Shown piece after piece: positions 22,468 through 34,379 of a stretch of DNA of 64,000 bases. Numbering within the stretch: position 1 is the first letter of the stretch; each line of letters begins with the position of its first letter. A program made the position numbers and the translations under genes. The stretch lies in contig JAUZTG010000029.1 in NCBI GenBank assembly GCA_030734395.1, positions 5,518,001 to 5,582,000 of the forward strand, written 5' to 3'. The notes beneath the pieces were generated by a model. That model did not search any database, had not been told where the DNA came from, and saw nothing but the letters and a program-made list of their open reading frames with translations. The DNA is from Sarocladium kiliense. Lineage: Eukaryota; Ascomycota; Sordariomycetes; Hypocreales; Sarocladiaceae.

Positions 22468-25130
22468 TCTCGAAAGTTTTTTTCGGGTTCTTAAACGAGG
22501 TCGAGCTACAGTGTTCTCATCTGGTGGCGTACGACAGGGAGGAGAAATGTCATCTTGTCCAAGGGAAAGCTGGTCCTTTAAATATTATGCTACCATCGGG
22601 CGCACGCCATCGCAACCGAGCCATTGTGCCACGAAATGAATGAGAGGCTATTTAGTCTTTCCGGCTCTTAGTCAGTGTCATGCATAGATCTGGAAGGATT
22701 GGGAATGGCTTGCATGGCTTCCTGCCGGCATACGATATGGGCGGCGCTACACCCTACGGTCACACTTGCACAACACGTTGGACCACACTGAAGCTAGATA
22801 GCAGTGAGCACTAGCTAAATGCCGGGGTCTTAAGCCCGATACAGCCTATACTCTAGGAGAAAACTGCAAGGCGAGAAAAGGCGATTTGGAACGACTTAAA
22901 TCCGATGCTGCCATGGGCTGACAAGTGAAGAGAAGATGGGACAAGCAACCCAGATTGAGTATTCCGAACCAACGGAATCGACCTCTTCAAGGGATCCCAG
23001 TGCCATTCATCGTGCCTGTCAGTGACGAATGTGAAAGATGCCACTGGATGGCTTGAGCCTAGCGCCACGACCAGCCCAGCGTCGTGATGCTTGGGTCAGC
23101 CATTCAGCGAAACGCCCGTTCAACGGATTATGCGGAGTGAAGAGGAGGAGTGCTTCATTTATGGCAATGGCGTGACTCATGTAACAATCTTCCTCAGCTT
23201 CCTGACTTCTACAGGCAACCAGAAAAAAAAGTCCAATCAGAGGCCAATAAATTATCCTTGACTGAGTCCTTGCTCAAGCCACAAATGTTCACGACGCCCC
23301 CGCATTCCCTTTCGGGTCATTTCTGTCAGCTCTCGTATGCAGCTTTTGTGCAAGATGTAACCATTGCAAGGCTCTCGCTGTCTACCGGGTCATTTCGGAT
23401 GTGAGCTAGGCCAGCCCGTCATTCAGAGTTATCTTCACGCATAGACCGTTGCGTCATCTTTGCAATCGGCGGTCCAGGTGCTGTCTCCGGTGCTCTTCGG
23501 AGCTTGTTGACGGACAAGTCATGATAATCCCGTTGTCTCTGTTCGTCGCAATGCCGATACAGTTGGCAGTGCTACATTTATTTTCGTGTCGCTCGCAGCC
23601 GCTGCCAATTGCCTAAGCCTTTGCCGCAGGCTTATGAGGGGAACTCTTGGCCTGTAAAAATGTCAACAGTTGGATTTGAGGCCTTGGCGTGTAAGGAAAG
23701 GAACGTTGATATCGTGGTGAACAGGGTAAGCTGGTACAGCATCGCTGGATTGAGTCATGGCCTACGTCCATGAGCGTATGCTCTGGGAAGAAGGCTCGGG
23801 TTATGGTGTCCGTTGATTCAGAAGGTATGGATAGGGGTTTGAATGCCTTCAATCCATTGGAATAGCTGGTTATTACGTCAACATACTGCTTCTAATAGTG
23901 TTTGGTGGAAAGCGCTACCAAGGTGTGCAAGGTGCTGCATCAGAAGCACCCATTTCTGTTGTTCCCCGAATCCATATTCTCGAAGTATTGATTCGACCGC
24001 AGAATGTCGAAGTTCTTTTTAATCGTGAGATGCCGAGGTAACGTTGTAATCCAACGGCTTAACTTCTCAAAACTGAAAGGTCATAAATCTGGGCTCGGCT
24101 TCGATTGATCTATGTGCTTATCAGTTACTATTGTCTTTCGTAGATTGTTCTTTGAGCGAGCCATGATCCACAAACTAGCTGTCGATAAAGCTTCTACGCA
24201 TGCCCCAGGAGGAATGCCTGGATAACTTTCATGACAGCGACCAGGTAACTCAGCCCATGGCAGCAATGATTTACATACATTCGTGAAAGAAGTCAATGGC
24301 TCTTCGTTTCGAACTTAGCCCAAGGTTCTTCTTCTCCATGAGCCCATTGAATACCAGCACGCGGCGCTTGTCCTTGATATACTGTCAGCTTTCGCAGTGA
24401 AGCCATGGTCTGGAAAGCCAAGGCAGAAGCGACACTTACTCCGAAGGGAGTCTCGCGTCGTGTGGTTCGCAAAAGGCTCGCATAATTAAAGAGAAATCAT
24501 TATGGTTATCCAGGAAAACAAAAGGCTTGAACCTCTCGCTACCGAGAGGACGGGTTGCAGGCAACCTCATCAAGAACTATGCGAGGGACCTAGGCTGTTC
24601 AGAAACCTATGTCTAGGCAAACTGATTCGCTGTCGGCCTGCATAATTCACGAATATGGTTCTCGGACGCCTCTGGACGGACACTCGCTAGTGAGATGACC
24701 AAAAGCTGCAGCTTCTAAATTCAGCAACTTCCAGAATAAGTGAGGGCGTGTCACTTCACTGTATCCTGCGTTTGAGTGTGCTTCCGCTGTGACAATCGCT
24801 CTCGCCTTCGCGCATTCTGACACTGTACGTCTGTCTGCATTAGCGCTCACCGTTAAGCTTGTTGCTGGGAATTCTCCAACGGAATTGACAGCTGAGACTG
24901 GAGGTGTGGAGAGATGGCGGCGCTCGCACAACTAGACTTCGGAGGGAGCCAACGCCGGAGGGATCAAGGGGTCGACGACTAACAATGACACGATGCTCTG
25001 GCGAAGTGACTACCCAAGGCTATTTACGGTGCAAGAACTGAAACTCATGGGTAAAGGCCGCAATTCTCCGTTCCCCGAGTCGCGTTATTTCCGCCGCAAT
25101 GCAGGAATCACGCGACACCTGTCCACTAAG

Positions 25131-25160
25131 AATAAGCATACTTAAGCATAGTTAAGCATA
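25131..25160. repeat. Three tandem 10-base repeats (NNTAAGCATA)
   Basis: The unit TAAGCATA recurs at exactly 10-base spacing: ATAAGCATA, TTAAGCATA, TTAAGCATA. A spacing of one helical turn puts every copy on the same face of the DNA, as in operator arrays. It lies about 750 bases upstream of the secreted-protein start. Function is inferred only. Confidence 0.55.
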
Positions 25161-25697
25161 CCCGTCTAAATCTTCCGCCACCGCCCTGCGTCTCTCTCTA
25201 CGGAAGAAAAAAGGAGATAAAACACCGTAGGCTACCTATTTCGGGCAGTTTGCTGTTTCATCCCATTACCCCGGACTAGCGAACAAACCACCCATCAACC
25301 CCGGCTGGCAATCCGACAGCCCAGCCCTTGGCATCGTGAAACGCCATCAACGTCTCATCGTGACGAACCCTTGCCAAGGGGGTTAGCCGGACGATCTATA
25401 TATAATCTGTAGCCTGGAAATGGGTCGACCAGGCCCTGGCATGTTGGTAGCGACGGCAGGACTTACATAAATACATCAAACGCCAAGATTCATTGTTGCG
25501 ACGATGTTCGCGATGCTCGTACTCCGGGTCTGCCGTCCATTTGCTGGGCAGGCATGTTCACATAGGCGCGATGGCTGGTCACCACCTCCTGGCCCACTAC
25601 TCGACGTTTCGCACATCATGGGAGTCAATGAAACGATGAGGTGACATGGATAGAGGAGGAAAAGAATTTCGTGAGGTGTTCGTCGTCTAATATGGTC

Positions 25698-25705
25698 TAT
25701 ATAAG
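25698..25705 (+). promoter_or_regulatory. TATA box-like element of the Gly-Glu-Ala repeat protein gene
   Basis: TATATAAG lies about 210 bases upstream of the ATG at 25913. It is followed by a pyrimidine-rich leader (CTTTTCTCTATCCTC), a usual arrangement in strongly expressed fungal genes. Confidence 0.5.
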
Positions 25706-25912
25706 CATGTAGTCGTTGCCGCCATGTAAACCCTTTTCTCTATCCTCGACAACCTCAACTTTCCTTCGTTGTATCTACTCTCAGATTTCCTTTTCTGTCT
25801 CATTTCTCATTCACTTCTTCGTGACTGGCTCACAGATCCCTTTTTCAAACGTTTATTGACTGTGTCAATCTTTCCCATTTCCTACCATTCGAACAAACAC
25901 TATCTCGCAAAC

Positions 25913-26918
25913 ATGAAGTTCTCCATCATTGCCGCTACTTGCCTCCAGCTCTCTGCTGGCTTGGCCGCTCCCCTTGCCGTCCGCGAACTCGGCTCAGGAA
26001 TTCAAATCTTCCATGAGGGTGGCCGTGCTGGTGGTCGTGGAGCCGCTGGAGAAGCGGGTGGTGCAGCTGGTGGTGCAGCCGGTGGTGCAGCCGGTGGTGA
26101 GGCTGGAGGCGAAGCTGGTGGTGAAGCTGGTGGTGAAGCTGGTGGCGCTGAGGGTGGCGAGGGTGAGGGCGAGGGTGCGGAGAATGAGGTCGAGATTCAG
26201 GCCCAGTTCGATGAGGCCGTCACTCTTCAGGGCGGCGACCTCAAGCAGGATACCCTTTATCCCCCGGGCGTAAGTGGACACCATCAGAATCCTGCGTATG
26301 AATTGAGCTGACAAGCCATATAGGACAACGGTGGCTTCGAGGTCGAGTTCCAAAACACCGCCGGCAACACTCTCACTGTCACTGAGAACCCTACTCCTGC
26401 CCCTCCCCCGGCAGGTTTCTCAGCTCTCGAGCCCGTGACCTACATCGTCCAGCTCACAGACGATGCCGCCGGTGCCACTCTTCAGAAGATCGACTACATC
26501 CTCACTGCCGGCAGTAAGTCCCTCCTTTCCTCTCACAAGCTTTCCAGGACTGCACTAACACCCCCTCCCAGACGCTCTTGACATCAGCCAGGGCAAGGTC
26601 GGCAAGCTTGATGCCGCGACCAACACTTTCATCATCGACGAGACCATCGGCGAGCTGGAGTTTGAGGTCGAGGAGAACGAGCTGACTCTTACTGTCGCTG
26701 ACCTCAACGGTGAATGGGGCATCTTTGTCCCCGATGCCGCTGCCGGAGGCGGTGAGGCTGGTGGCGAAGCTGGTGGCGAAGCTGGCGGCGAGGCTGGCGG
26801 CGAGGCCGGTGCGGCTCCCACAACTGGTAACAGCATCCTTGACTCTGTCCTCAAGCTCATTGGAGAGGGTGCTGCTGCCGCTGATGCCGCGGCGGCTGCT
26901 GGCAATGCTGCTGCTTAA
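25913..26918 (+). CDS. Secreted protein with two Gly-Gly-Glu-Ala repeat tracts, unknown function
   Basis: Three exons (introns about 26271-26324 and 26514-26572) encode about 300 residues. A signal peptide (MKFSIIAATCLQLSAGLAAP) is followed by a low-complexity tract of GGA/GGE units at residues about 40-85. Then comes a conserved-looking beta-rich core (FEVEFQNTAGNTLTVTENP, VTYIVQLTDDA, LDISQGKVGKLD, GELEFEVEENELTLTV), a second GGEAGGEA tract, and an alanine-rich tail. No cysteine pattern or enzyme motif is visible. The C-terminal tail is not clearly a GPI signal. I do not recognise a named family. A cell-wall or extracellular structural role is a guess from composition. Confidence 0.75.
26020..26180 (+). 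repeat. Tandem repeats encoding GGA/GGE units (first tract)
   Basis: Nine- to twelve-base units of the type GGTGGTGCAGCC / GGTGGTGAAGCT are repeated in tandem within exon 1 of the secreted-protein gene. A second, similar tract lies at 26750-26815 in exon 3. Such in-frame repeats tend to vary in copy number between strains. Confidence 0.8.
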
Positions 26919-27399
26919 GCGACCCATACCTCTGGGGTCCCTGGCTGCAACGGTCCATTTAGCAGCTGAGGAGTCTTCTCTCCGCATCATCGTTTGCTTC
27001 GTCCTGTACAGTATTTCATGTTCCTCAGAGTAGCTGAGATGGTTCGGTATACATAAAACATAAAAAATCGTTGAGGCAACCAAGCTTTCAAGCATCAATT
27101 TGGTCCGTGTCATGTTGTTCACCCTCTCTTGATTCGTAAGCTGGGGGTCGGTACTCTCGGGTTGAGCCTCGCATTTGCCTTTCGAGAATGATGTGCCAAT
27201 GAGTGGGAATCCTTGGACGGTCGATTCATATGTCGCTGCTTGCGTAAAGGTAGGGTGCGTGAGAGCCGTGACGTGGTCGACGTTGCTGGGGGATGACGCA
27301 AATCAGCGTGTCATGAACGAGGCCCCTCCAGAGGCAGCGCCCGAGCTGCCGATGCTTTAGGGCAATTTCCCTTGTCGTGATTCATTCATAAGTTATGCT
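26919..27399. other. Convergent intergenic region
   Basis: About 480 bases lie between the 3' ends of the secreted-protein and SIS-protein genes. They contain only short chance frames and presumably the two 3' untranslated regions. Confidence 0.5.
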
Positions 27400-28311
27400 T
27401 TATCTTCTCGCCAGCATTCCGATCGCGCCTCCAGGGTGATTCTTTGCGAAAACGCTCTTCACCTCGTCCTGGCCATGGATCTCCCTTGCTGCCGCCATCG
27501 CCAACGCGTCTCCAACGGCCAGCGCGACAGTCGTCGAGGTCATTGGCGCCGCTACACCAAATGCGGTCACCTCAGTATGCTCCTTCTTCACCGGTGCGGG
27601 CAGAAGGATGGCGTCCGGCCGATGCTGCTCCTCGAGGAACAAGCAAGTTTCAGATCTTGTGTGTGATGTGAGGAGGATGGTCGGCAATGCCGTGTCGAGG
27701 TAGGAAACGAGGGTGAGAAGCTCAGGAGTGCGACCGGAATAGGTAATGAACAGGAGAGTATCGTTGGCGCCGATGACGCCCATATCGCCGTGAAGGGCTT
27801 CGGTGGGATGGAGGAACAGAGCGGGAATGCCCAAGCTCTGCAACGTATGCGAGAGTTTCTTTCCAATGTGGCCAGACTTGCCGACCCCGATCACAACGAC
27901 CTTGCCGCCTCTTGTATGGCCCGTCGCAATCGCCTGCACGGACTTCTCGAACCCATCCTGTGCGGCCTCGTCAGTCGCATAGACTTGCGCCAAATAGCTT
28001 AGTGCCGCAGCCTCGGTGTTGAGCACATGCAAGCCGTGTAGCATCGGGTTTCGGGTGCTCGGCGCACCAGCAGCTGAGATGCTTTCTGAGGCGTCGCTCT
28101 CGTCGGTGAAGGATGCAGGTGTTTCGAGACTTTCGCAAGATACGCTCTCGGCCGGCGAGACTGACACTGACGACGACGGAGGGGAGGGCAACGTGTCGAT
28201 TGCCATGGCGTTGCTGGTTGTTGGCTCGGAGCACTTATACCGAGTATTGTATGCGTCCTCCTCGGCATCTGCCAGGATGCCATCCCATTGTGATTGTCGC
28301 AAGTCCTCCAT
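27400..28311 (-). CDS. SIS-domain sugar-phosphate isomerase-like protein (KpsF/GutQ type)
   Basis: This is an intronless gene of 303 residues. The first 90 residues are Ser/Thr-rich and probably disordered. The rest is a SIS domain of the arabinose-5-phosphate isomerase type. Seen are KVVVIGVGKSGHIGKKLSHTL, the family signature FLHPTEALHGDMGVI, LLFITYSGRTPELL, and near the C-terminus FAKNHPGGAIGMLARR. Bacterial KdsD/KpsF interconverts ribulose 5-phosphate and arabinose 5-phosphate for Kdo synthesis and carries two CBS domains. Here the protein ends right after the SIS domain, and fungi do not make Kdo-lipopolysaccharide, so the physiological substrate is open. Cytosolic location is likely. 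Confidence 0.85.
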   Translation of the reverse strand: MEDLRQSQWDGILADAEEDAYNTRYKCSEPTTSNAMAIDTLPSPPSSSVSVSPAESVSCESLETPASFTDESDASESISAAGAPSTRNPMLHGLHVLNTEAAALSYLAQVYATDEAAQDGFEKSVQAIATGHTRGGKVVVIGVGKSGHIGKKLSHTLQSLGIPALFLHPTEALHGDMGVIGANDTLLFITYSGRTPELLTLVSYLDTALPTILLTSHTRSETCLFLEEQHRPDAILLPAPVKKEHTEVTAFGVAAPMTSTTVALAVGDALAMAAAREIHGQDEVKSVFAKNHPGGAIGMLARR

Positions 28312-28986
28312 GATCGCTTCGTGATTTCAAGCTTATCGTGAAGCAATGCCAAAAGGACAGAAAAATATCTGGAGCTTCGAAGATGGAGTAGATAGTAGTA
28401 ATGTCCTTAGCTCGGTTCCCGAACTCGGCGATAGCTCACAACCAGAACTTATAATTGCGCAACCGACCCTCCCGACTTCTGTCCAAGGGGACCCGCGGAC
28501 CGAACCCCCTCCATGACGCGTTTAAACCAGAGCTGAAATCTAGCCCGTCACTCGAACCGTTCAAAACGTCTATGCCTTTTCCTTAGCGTTGAGCTGCCTA
28601 GTTTAGCTGTCTGTTTGACACGGAAGAGGGGCTTGGACCTTGGCTAACCGATAGCGTTTGGGTCGATGGCGCTATTTTCTCGAGTCGATGATTCTTCGAT
28701 GGCGGCTTTAGCGGAGACACATGCACTGCCAGACCGATTCGGGTCGGGAGTCAAGAGTTGAGCATCGGGTGGTGGTGTTCTGTGTGCGGTGCATGCGCGC
28801 CGCTTCTGTGAACACGCGAATGTGACTGGTGAATAGTTCCTTATTATTGCGTCCTGTTATCTCCTCTGATATCCTGTGTCATGACTAGCCAAGATACTGC
28901 GTGTCAAGCGGTGGATGCAAAAGCCAAAGTTGCGCCCGATGATCCCGTTACTTCTCTTCCTTCTCTCATTTGTAATCCACATCCCG
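28312..28986. other. Intergenic region upstream of the SIS gene and downstream of the GT31 gene
   Basis: About 670 bases contain the promoter of the minus-strand SIS gene and the 3' flank of the minus-strand glycosyltransferase gene. No gene or repeat is visible. Confidence 0.5.
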
Positions 28987-30755
28987 CTATGTTTGTCTTG
29001 GAGTCGTCCATTTAGCACCCTCACACTCTCCTTGCGTCTCGATCCAATCATTGATGCCTTCAACAAACCACCCACTCGTCCACCGATCCTCTTCCCGCTC
29101 CTCCTTCATCGGCATCCCAAGCTTGAAGCTCCAGCTCGTGCAGCATACGCCATTCCTGAAGGACCACTGAAAACACAGTCTTGATCTGTGCCAATCCTTG
29201 TTTTGCGCTGACTTCTCGTGATATTTCGCCCGTAGAAAGTCGCCGCGCTCTTGGGCTGTGCCTAGAGCATCATACTCCTCGGCAGAGACTTCAAGCCCCT
29301 CGGCTTCGCACACGCGTGAACACGCCTCTGCGTTTTCGTGCGCGTGTCGCTCCACGGCATTCTTCCGGTCGTCAGGTACCTGTTGCTGGCGCTCCAATGC
29401 GGTCGCCTTGTTTTGGCTCTCTTCGTCTGGTGCGACGAAGCATCTATAATTGGACAGATTGGACCAGTCTTCACGCAGTGGGACCAATTTCGGGGCGAAG
29501 AACGTGCGATACAAATCTTTTATCAGAATGCGATCCTGATGGCCGGTCAGCGTTCTCCATGACGTGATAGGGGGCCGTGTATGCTCACTTCTTGCTTGCG
29601 TGTCTGCTCATATTGCCAGGCCATGGAGATTTCCTCTGCGTTCATATGGTGCATCGTCAACAATGGCTCACACCACTGTCCAGGTCCATGACCCAGAGTA
29701 CTGAGCTTCTCGCCGTTGAACATTGGCCATACGTCTTGCAGCCTGACTCCCACTTCATCCGCCGCCAGGGCCATGAGGTAGTCACCACAGCACGCGGTCG
29801 GCGCCATTTGATCGTACTTGTGCCCAACATTGGGGATTTCCGTGGCGATCTTCTTCAGTAAAGTTCCAGACATGGCAAATCCCGAGCCGCCGTGTGCAAA
29901 TGAAAATCCTTCGAGAGCCGCTCTGCTCCCAAAGTACTGCGTGCCTTCATGGCTCTGCACATTGCGAAGCCAGTAGGCAAGATTCGACCAAAGGATGTAG
30001 CTGTCGGCCTCCGCAAAGACATACCAATCCATATCCGGTCGCAACTCCCATGTCTTCACAGCCATCCAGAGGAATTTGTACTTGTCAAGAACCCACGCTC
30101 CTTGCATCCCTCTGGTGCACTCCGCTTGGCTGACCGGGCAGTCCTGCATTGCTTTGTAGAGGTCGAACTCGTCTTGGGTGTCGCGGATTGTTTCGTTGAC
30201 TCGGTCCAAGGCATCGTATAGATGGTATTTGCCGATTTGTTGCTCCTACTCAGTCTCAGCCTTCTACCCAACATGCCATAGATCATCGATTTCGACCGAA
30301 GCCGGCTGTTTGCACCCGAACAACCGCGTAAATCCAAAGTGAATGCTTACCATATCCGAGAATAGTAAGAAGTCTGGGAGACATTGCATATGAGTGACAA
30401 AATGCGTAGGCAATTTCTCATAAGCTTCTGTTGCCCCCGTTTTCATGACAAGCAGTATGCCCTCGGTGTCCGGGAAGTTCTCGCATGGTGCACTGAAGTT
30501 GAACGACTCGTGCACAGCGTCCTCAGTCTCATCGTTATGGAGCGTATTTATGTAGACCCCGCGACCGAGGTCCAAATAATTCGTTATGTGGTTCTGGACG
30601 TACAGTCTATAGATTGCAGGGTCGCTGATGCGCAACTGGCAAAGCGGCAGCACCAATAGCAAAATGAGAAAGACCAGAAGAGCAATCCGCCATCTGCGCA
30701 GCGTCGCGAGTCTCGGCACGATGACAGTTGCAATCTCCCCAGTCTTCCTCATCAT
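28987..30755 (-). CDS. Golgi-type glycosyltransferase, family 31-like (type II membrane protein)
   Basis: Three exons (introns about 30242-30350 and 29536-29588) give about 530 residues. A basic N-tail is followed by one hydrophobic segment (WRIALLVFLILLLVLPLCQL), the signature of a type II Golgi enzyme. The lumenal part shows the Fringe/GT31-like order: GILLVMKTGATEAYEKLP, WVLDKYKFLWMAVKTWELRPDMDW, the DxD-like metal site in WYVFAEADSYILWSNL, and GGSGFAMSGTLLKKI, then CCGDYLMALAADEVGV. The exon 2-3 join KQE/DRILIKDLYRTFF keeps frame. The C-terminal 150 residues are Cys-containing and unfamiliar. It probably transfers a sugar to a glycoprotein or glycolipid. Donor and acceptor are unknown. 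Confidence 0.82.
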
Positions 30756-32044
30756 GAAGATCCCAGATTACGCGTCCTAGGAGAAACTCGACAAGAGCTG
30801 GGCATGATCGGGGCTGAAGTCCGAAGACGAATCGAGGCTGGTATAAAGATACAAAAATAGGCAGTAATTCGGGGTACCTGAATTGGATATAATGTTGGCA
30901 GAATCGAAACACTCCTAAGTGGGAATACCTAGGAGAAGAATGGTTTCAGTCCGACATCGTGGTTGTCTAGAAGCCTACGTATGTGGTGGGGATGGCTTCG
31001 ACGCCACGCGTCTCCGACGACATCAAGAATCAAGATCTACTAAGTTGCACCAAATACCGATCGTCGAAACAGGGGACCTGAAACGACTATCACTATTAAT
31101 CTTCAGAGGACGCGCGGGCAATTGTGGCACCTTGTTTTCTAGCCCCATTGTTATGGGCTGTAACCCACAATGAGCAAATATTCAGTAGAATGCCCCTGAT
31201 GTGCAACAGATGAAGCAAGAAAAATGACACGCAACTGCCGGGTGACTTTGAAGATCATTGGACAAGCACCATATGACTCCGCTCTGCTAAAGGGGACCCT
31301 AGATATTCTAGATTGACGTTCACTATCCCTGCAACCTGGACCTGGTTCTGGCAAGAGATCCACCATTTGATATGAATGTCATTTACCTACGCTATGGTGC
31401 CGGAAGCTACTTAGGACACAAGATTTCCAGCAGACACGGCCTGAGAAAATTCTAGTACACATACTGCGACATGGTCTAGCTTGTCAGAACACCTCGGACG
31501 AAGAGGAGTAAACATTATCTTAGTGCGATAGTGCGAGTGTTCTGGAGATCATTCTCATCGAGAACAGTCCTTTCGTAGCCCTCCAAACCGCTACCAGCGC
31601 CTCACATGTCCACAAGCTTCCTCGCCTTTCTCTTGTCACGGAACACAAGAAGAGTCCAGATGCTCAAGCAAGATGCTTGTCCACCGATGCAAGAGAGGGG
31701 CGTGGCAACACCCAATTCATATCTGCGAGCAATTTAAAGATGAAGGGCCCAGATAAGGTTGCCCACGCAGTAACCGATCAGAAGAATAGCGTTCGTGGTA
31801 GGAGAGGGTCCACATGGCAGTGTAGATCGCGTTTTTCTGTGAATGGGGCACTTAAGATGAACTACATGTGACGTAAGGGAGGTGTCGATCAAGGCCGTTT
31901 CCGTATAATTGCTCTCTTAGACTGACACTGAGGTAGCAATGCCTCACGCTTGAAGGGTGAACTACGAGAGTCTGAATCTTCTGATCGGCATGTGGGAGGA
32001 GGACGTGGAAGGTTTTAGATCTGTTATCAATCCCAAGCATGGAC
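30756..32044. other. Gene-free stretch between GT31 and Zn2Cys6 genes
   Basis: About 1.3 kb has only scattered short frames and no motif, repeat or RNA gene I can recognise. The left end should hold the glycosyltransferase promoter. Confidence 0.5.
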
Positions 32045-34379
32045 TCACACACCAGGTGCGACACCTGCCCAGAGGTTCGAGAATTCACCATCGAACGCGA
32101 GTGCATCCTCTATCGTGCCCTCGAACCCCTGGAATACTAGCGTCTCCAAGCCAGTCCCAGGAACCTCAATAAGCTTCTCGACGACTGATGAGTATTGTTG
32201 GAGACAGTGTTCACCAAGATCCCAGCCAACTCTATCGCGGAGATTTCGCAGGGCCAGTATCATATCCCAGGCTAACTGGAGAGAAGTGTTTTGTCCGGCG
32301 GCTGCCTGTGAGCCTTTCGTTTCAACCGCGAAGCGGAGGAGCGCCGTCGTTACTGAAGTGAAAGTGAATGCGCTCATGGGGAACCAAAAGTCGTTGAGTT
32401 GTTCATCGTCCAGCTCTTGGATGAATATGACGATATCCTCAGCTGTAGACTGAACTTGCATGTAGCGATTCCCAAGCGTCGTAAAGTCCGTGCCCTTTCT
32501 TTCTCGGCCTTGGTCGAGTTTCAATCGACAAAGCAGGAAGCGGATGGACAAGTAGGAAAGTCTCAGATTAGCCGCACCAGGTGCTCTCAGGTCACTTCCG
32601 CGGGTGATGATACGCCTTGTGTCAGGTCGTAGACTATCAATCCAGTGGTTAAGCTTCAGCTCGAGATCCTCGATCGAGCCTGGGCCGCTCTGGTCATCTC
32701 TGATATGATATAAATACCGAAGGTAGCTGTCAAGAACACCGCTCAGGCCTGAGAGTGCCATGAAGACGGCTATGGCGTCTGTTGACCCTTCTTGTTGATC
32801 ACCCAAGTTGAAGAATGATGCTTCAGGTCCTGGAACATCAGACTGCGCTGGCACAATATGCGGTGGAGTGCCATACGCAAAACTGAGCCTGTGCGAAAGT
32901 CAGCATGATCAAGGCATGGTAGGGATCTAACCCAAGTGGAGTGGCGCTACCTACCAGGTATCGTGAATCACGAGGCACCACCAGATCTTCATTCGCAACA
33001 GCTTCTCACCGTCGGGAATGTCCCATTGTAGTGGATTGCGGTTCAGGCCTAGGGAATGGGCGAGAGATACCGCAGAGCCGAGTAAGACCGCATTGGCTAT
33101 CAACGATGTAGTCGGCCTCCCACCAAGGTCCAGCAAAAGGGCTATGATAGTAGAGATCCCCGGAGCTGTATGGAGTTCGGCATACAAAGCATCGCTGGCG
33201 AGACTCCACAGGAACTGATGATCAGGCGGAGGGACCTCGCGAAGCTGGGGAGACGATTGCCAGTAGGTAACACTGTGCGCGTACAGGCACGCTAGCAGAG
33301 CAGGGGAGATTTTGTCTTTTGCGTTGCGGTACTGTGTAAGAAAGGAGGATGGCTCGAGAAGAGGAAGACACTTGTTGGCTTTGACGAAGAACCTTGAGGG
33401 GCATCAGTCTTAGCCGTGAGTGGTAGATGATATCGAAACACGCGGAGTGAACTTACACGTCTGTCAAGGGGCCAATATGTTTTCCAATCATCTTCTCCAT
33501 AATATGTAGCTTCTCATAAGGTAAAGCCTGTGTGCTGCTCTTGCCAAAGGTACGGTGCTGTACCGGGGTGAACATGACGGGCTTTGACCAGCTGGTGGGC
33601 ATCATCCGGACCAGCCTCATGCCGGAACTAGTGCCATGAACGCATGAGAGATAATCCGTGAGAACCTGACTATCGTTCGTATTTGCAGGGCCAACAATAT
33701 GGGAGTTATCCTGGTCCTTGTCATACACTGAGAGGGGCGTGGGCTGGCTCACGCTGCTGAGGTCGTAATGAGTTTGGGATCCCGGAGGAGGGCATACTTG
33801 CTGCGCGACTGATCCGGTTATGGGTAAGGTGAGAGCTGGGGAGGTGAGACTGTGTGAAAGAGAGGTGTTGTTTGAGGCTTGAGATGTAAAACTTTCGAGT
33901 CTTCGTCGTTTTCTGCCAGTGGACTCAGAAGACGAGACCGGGACTGGGACTACATCAGCTGGATTGGTCCGAGCGGTCCCGTGTCCTGATGATAGTGGTG
34001 ATGTTTCGGTGCTTCCAAGCGTCTGGCGTGTGTCTAAAGGTTGCGGGTCTCTTTCTATACGATAACTTGTCTCTGAGGTCTGCTGTTGTAAACGCGTCCT
34101 CTCTGAGACTCGAGATGGCTCTGACAACGGATTTGCTACTTGTTGAACCTGATGATCCTGGTCCTGTATCTGGGACGTCTCCGACGCCTGGCTGGAATCT
34201 CTGGGTTGGTTCCCCCCGGCGGCATCCTGGAACACGCACTCGGTATTGTAGATCCGGCACATAAGACATGTTGTCGACTTGTCCTCAAGCTTACAGCGGG
34301 ACTTGCGCGCCCGGCAGCTCTGGCAGGCTGGAACCGCACGCGAACGGTAGGGCCGTGTCCGATGCGTTGCGCTCTGCAT
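32045..34379 (-). CDS. Zn2Cys6 transcription factor with fungal-specific regulatory domain
   Basis: Three exons give about 700 residues. Introns lie at about 33394-33458 (joining LTDV to FFVKANKC) and about 32888-32953 (DTW to LSFAYGTPP). The zinc cluster is near residues 19-48: CQSCRARKSRCKLEDKSTTC, then CRIYNTEC. A Gln/Ser-rich linker with a KRRRLES basic patch follows. The C-terminal half is a classical Fungal_trans domain with LGSAVSLAHSLGLNRNP, KIWWCLVIHDTWLSFAYGTPPHI and CRLKLDQGRER. The start at 34379 lies 668 bases from the ACC deaminase start on the other strand. The regulator is therefore a candidate controller of that gene, which is inference from position only. Confidence 0.88.

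Larger units (their letters stand above)
22468..25912. other. Long gene-free region (3.4 kb)
   Basis: No reading frame in this stretch has a recognisable motif. The longest candidates (24647-24931 minus, 23150-23404 plus) look like chance frames. I see no long terminal repeat, transposase or RNA gene. The right end carries a triple 10-base repeat at 25131-25160 and a TATA-like element at 25698-25705, both upstream of the secreted-protein gene. It could be a decayed accessory segment. Confidence 0.5.

Noticed and set aside
24647..24931. 94-codon minus-strand frame
   Set aside because: No recognisable domain, signal or splice extension. It is probably chance within the gene-free region.
28987..29514. 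Separate small gene at the end of the GT31 gene
   Set aside because: A GT..AG intron at 29536-29588 joins it in frame to the preceding exon, so it is the last exon of the glycosyltransferase.
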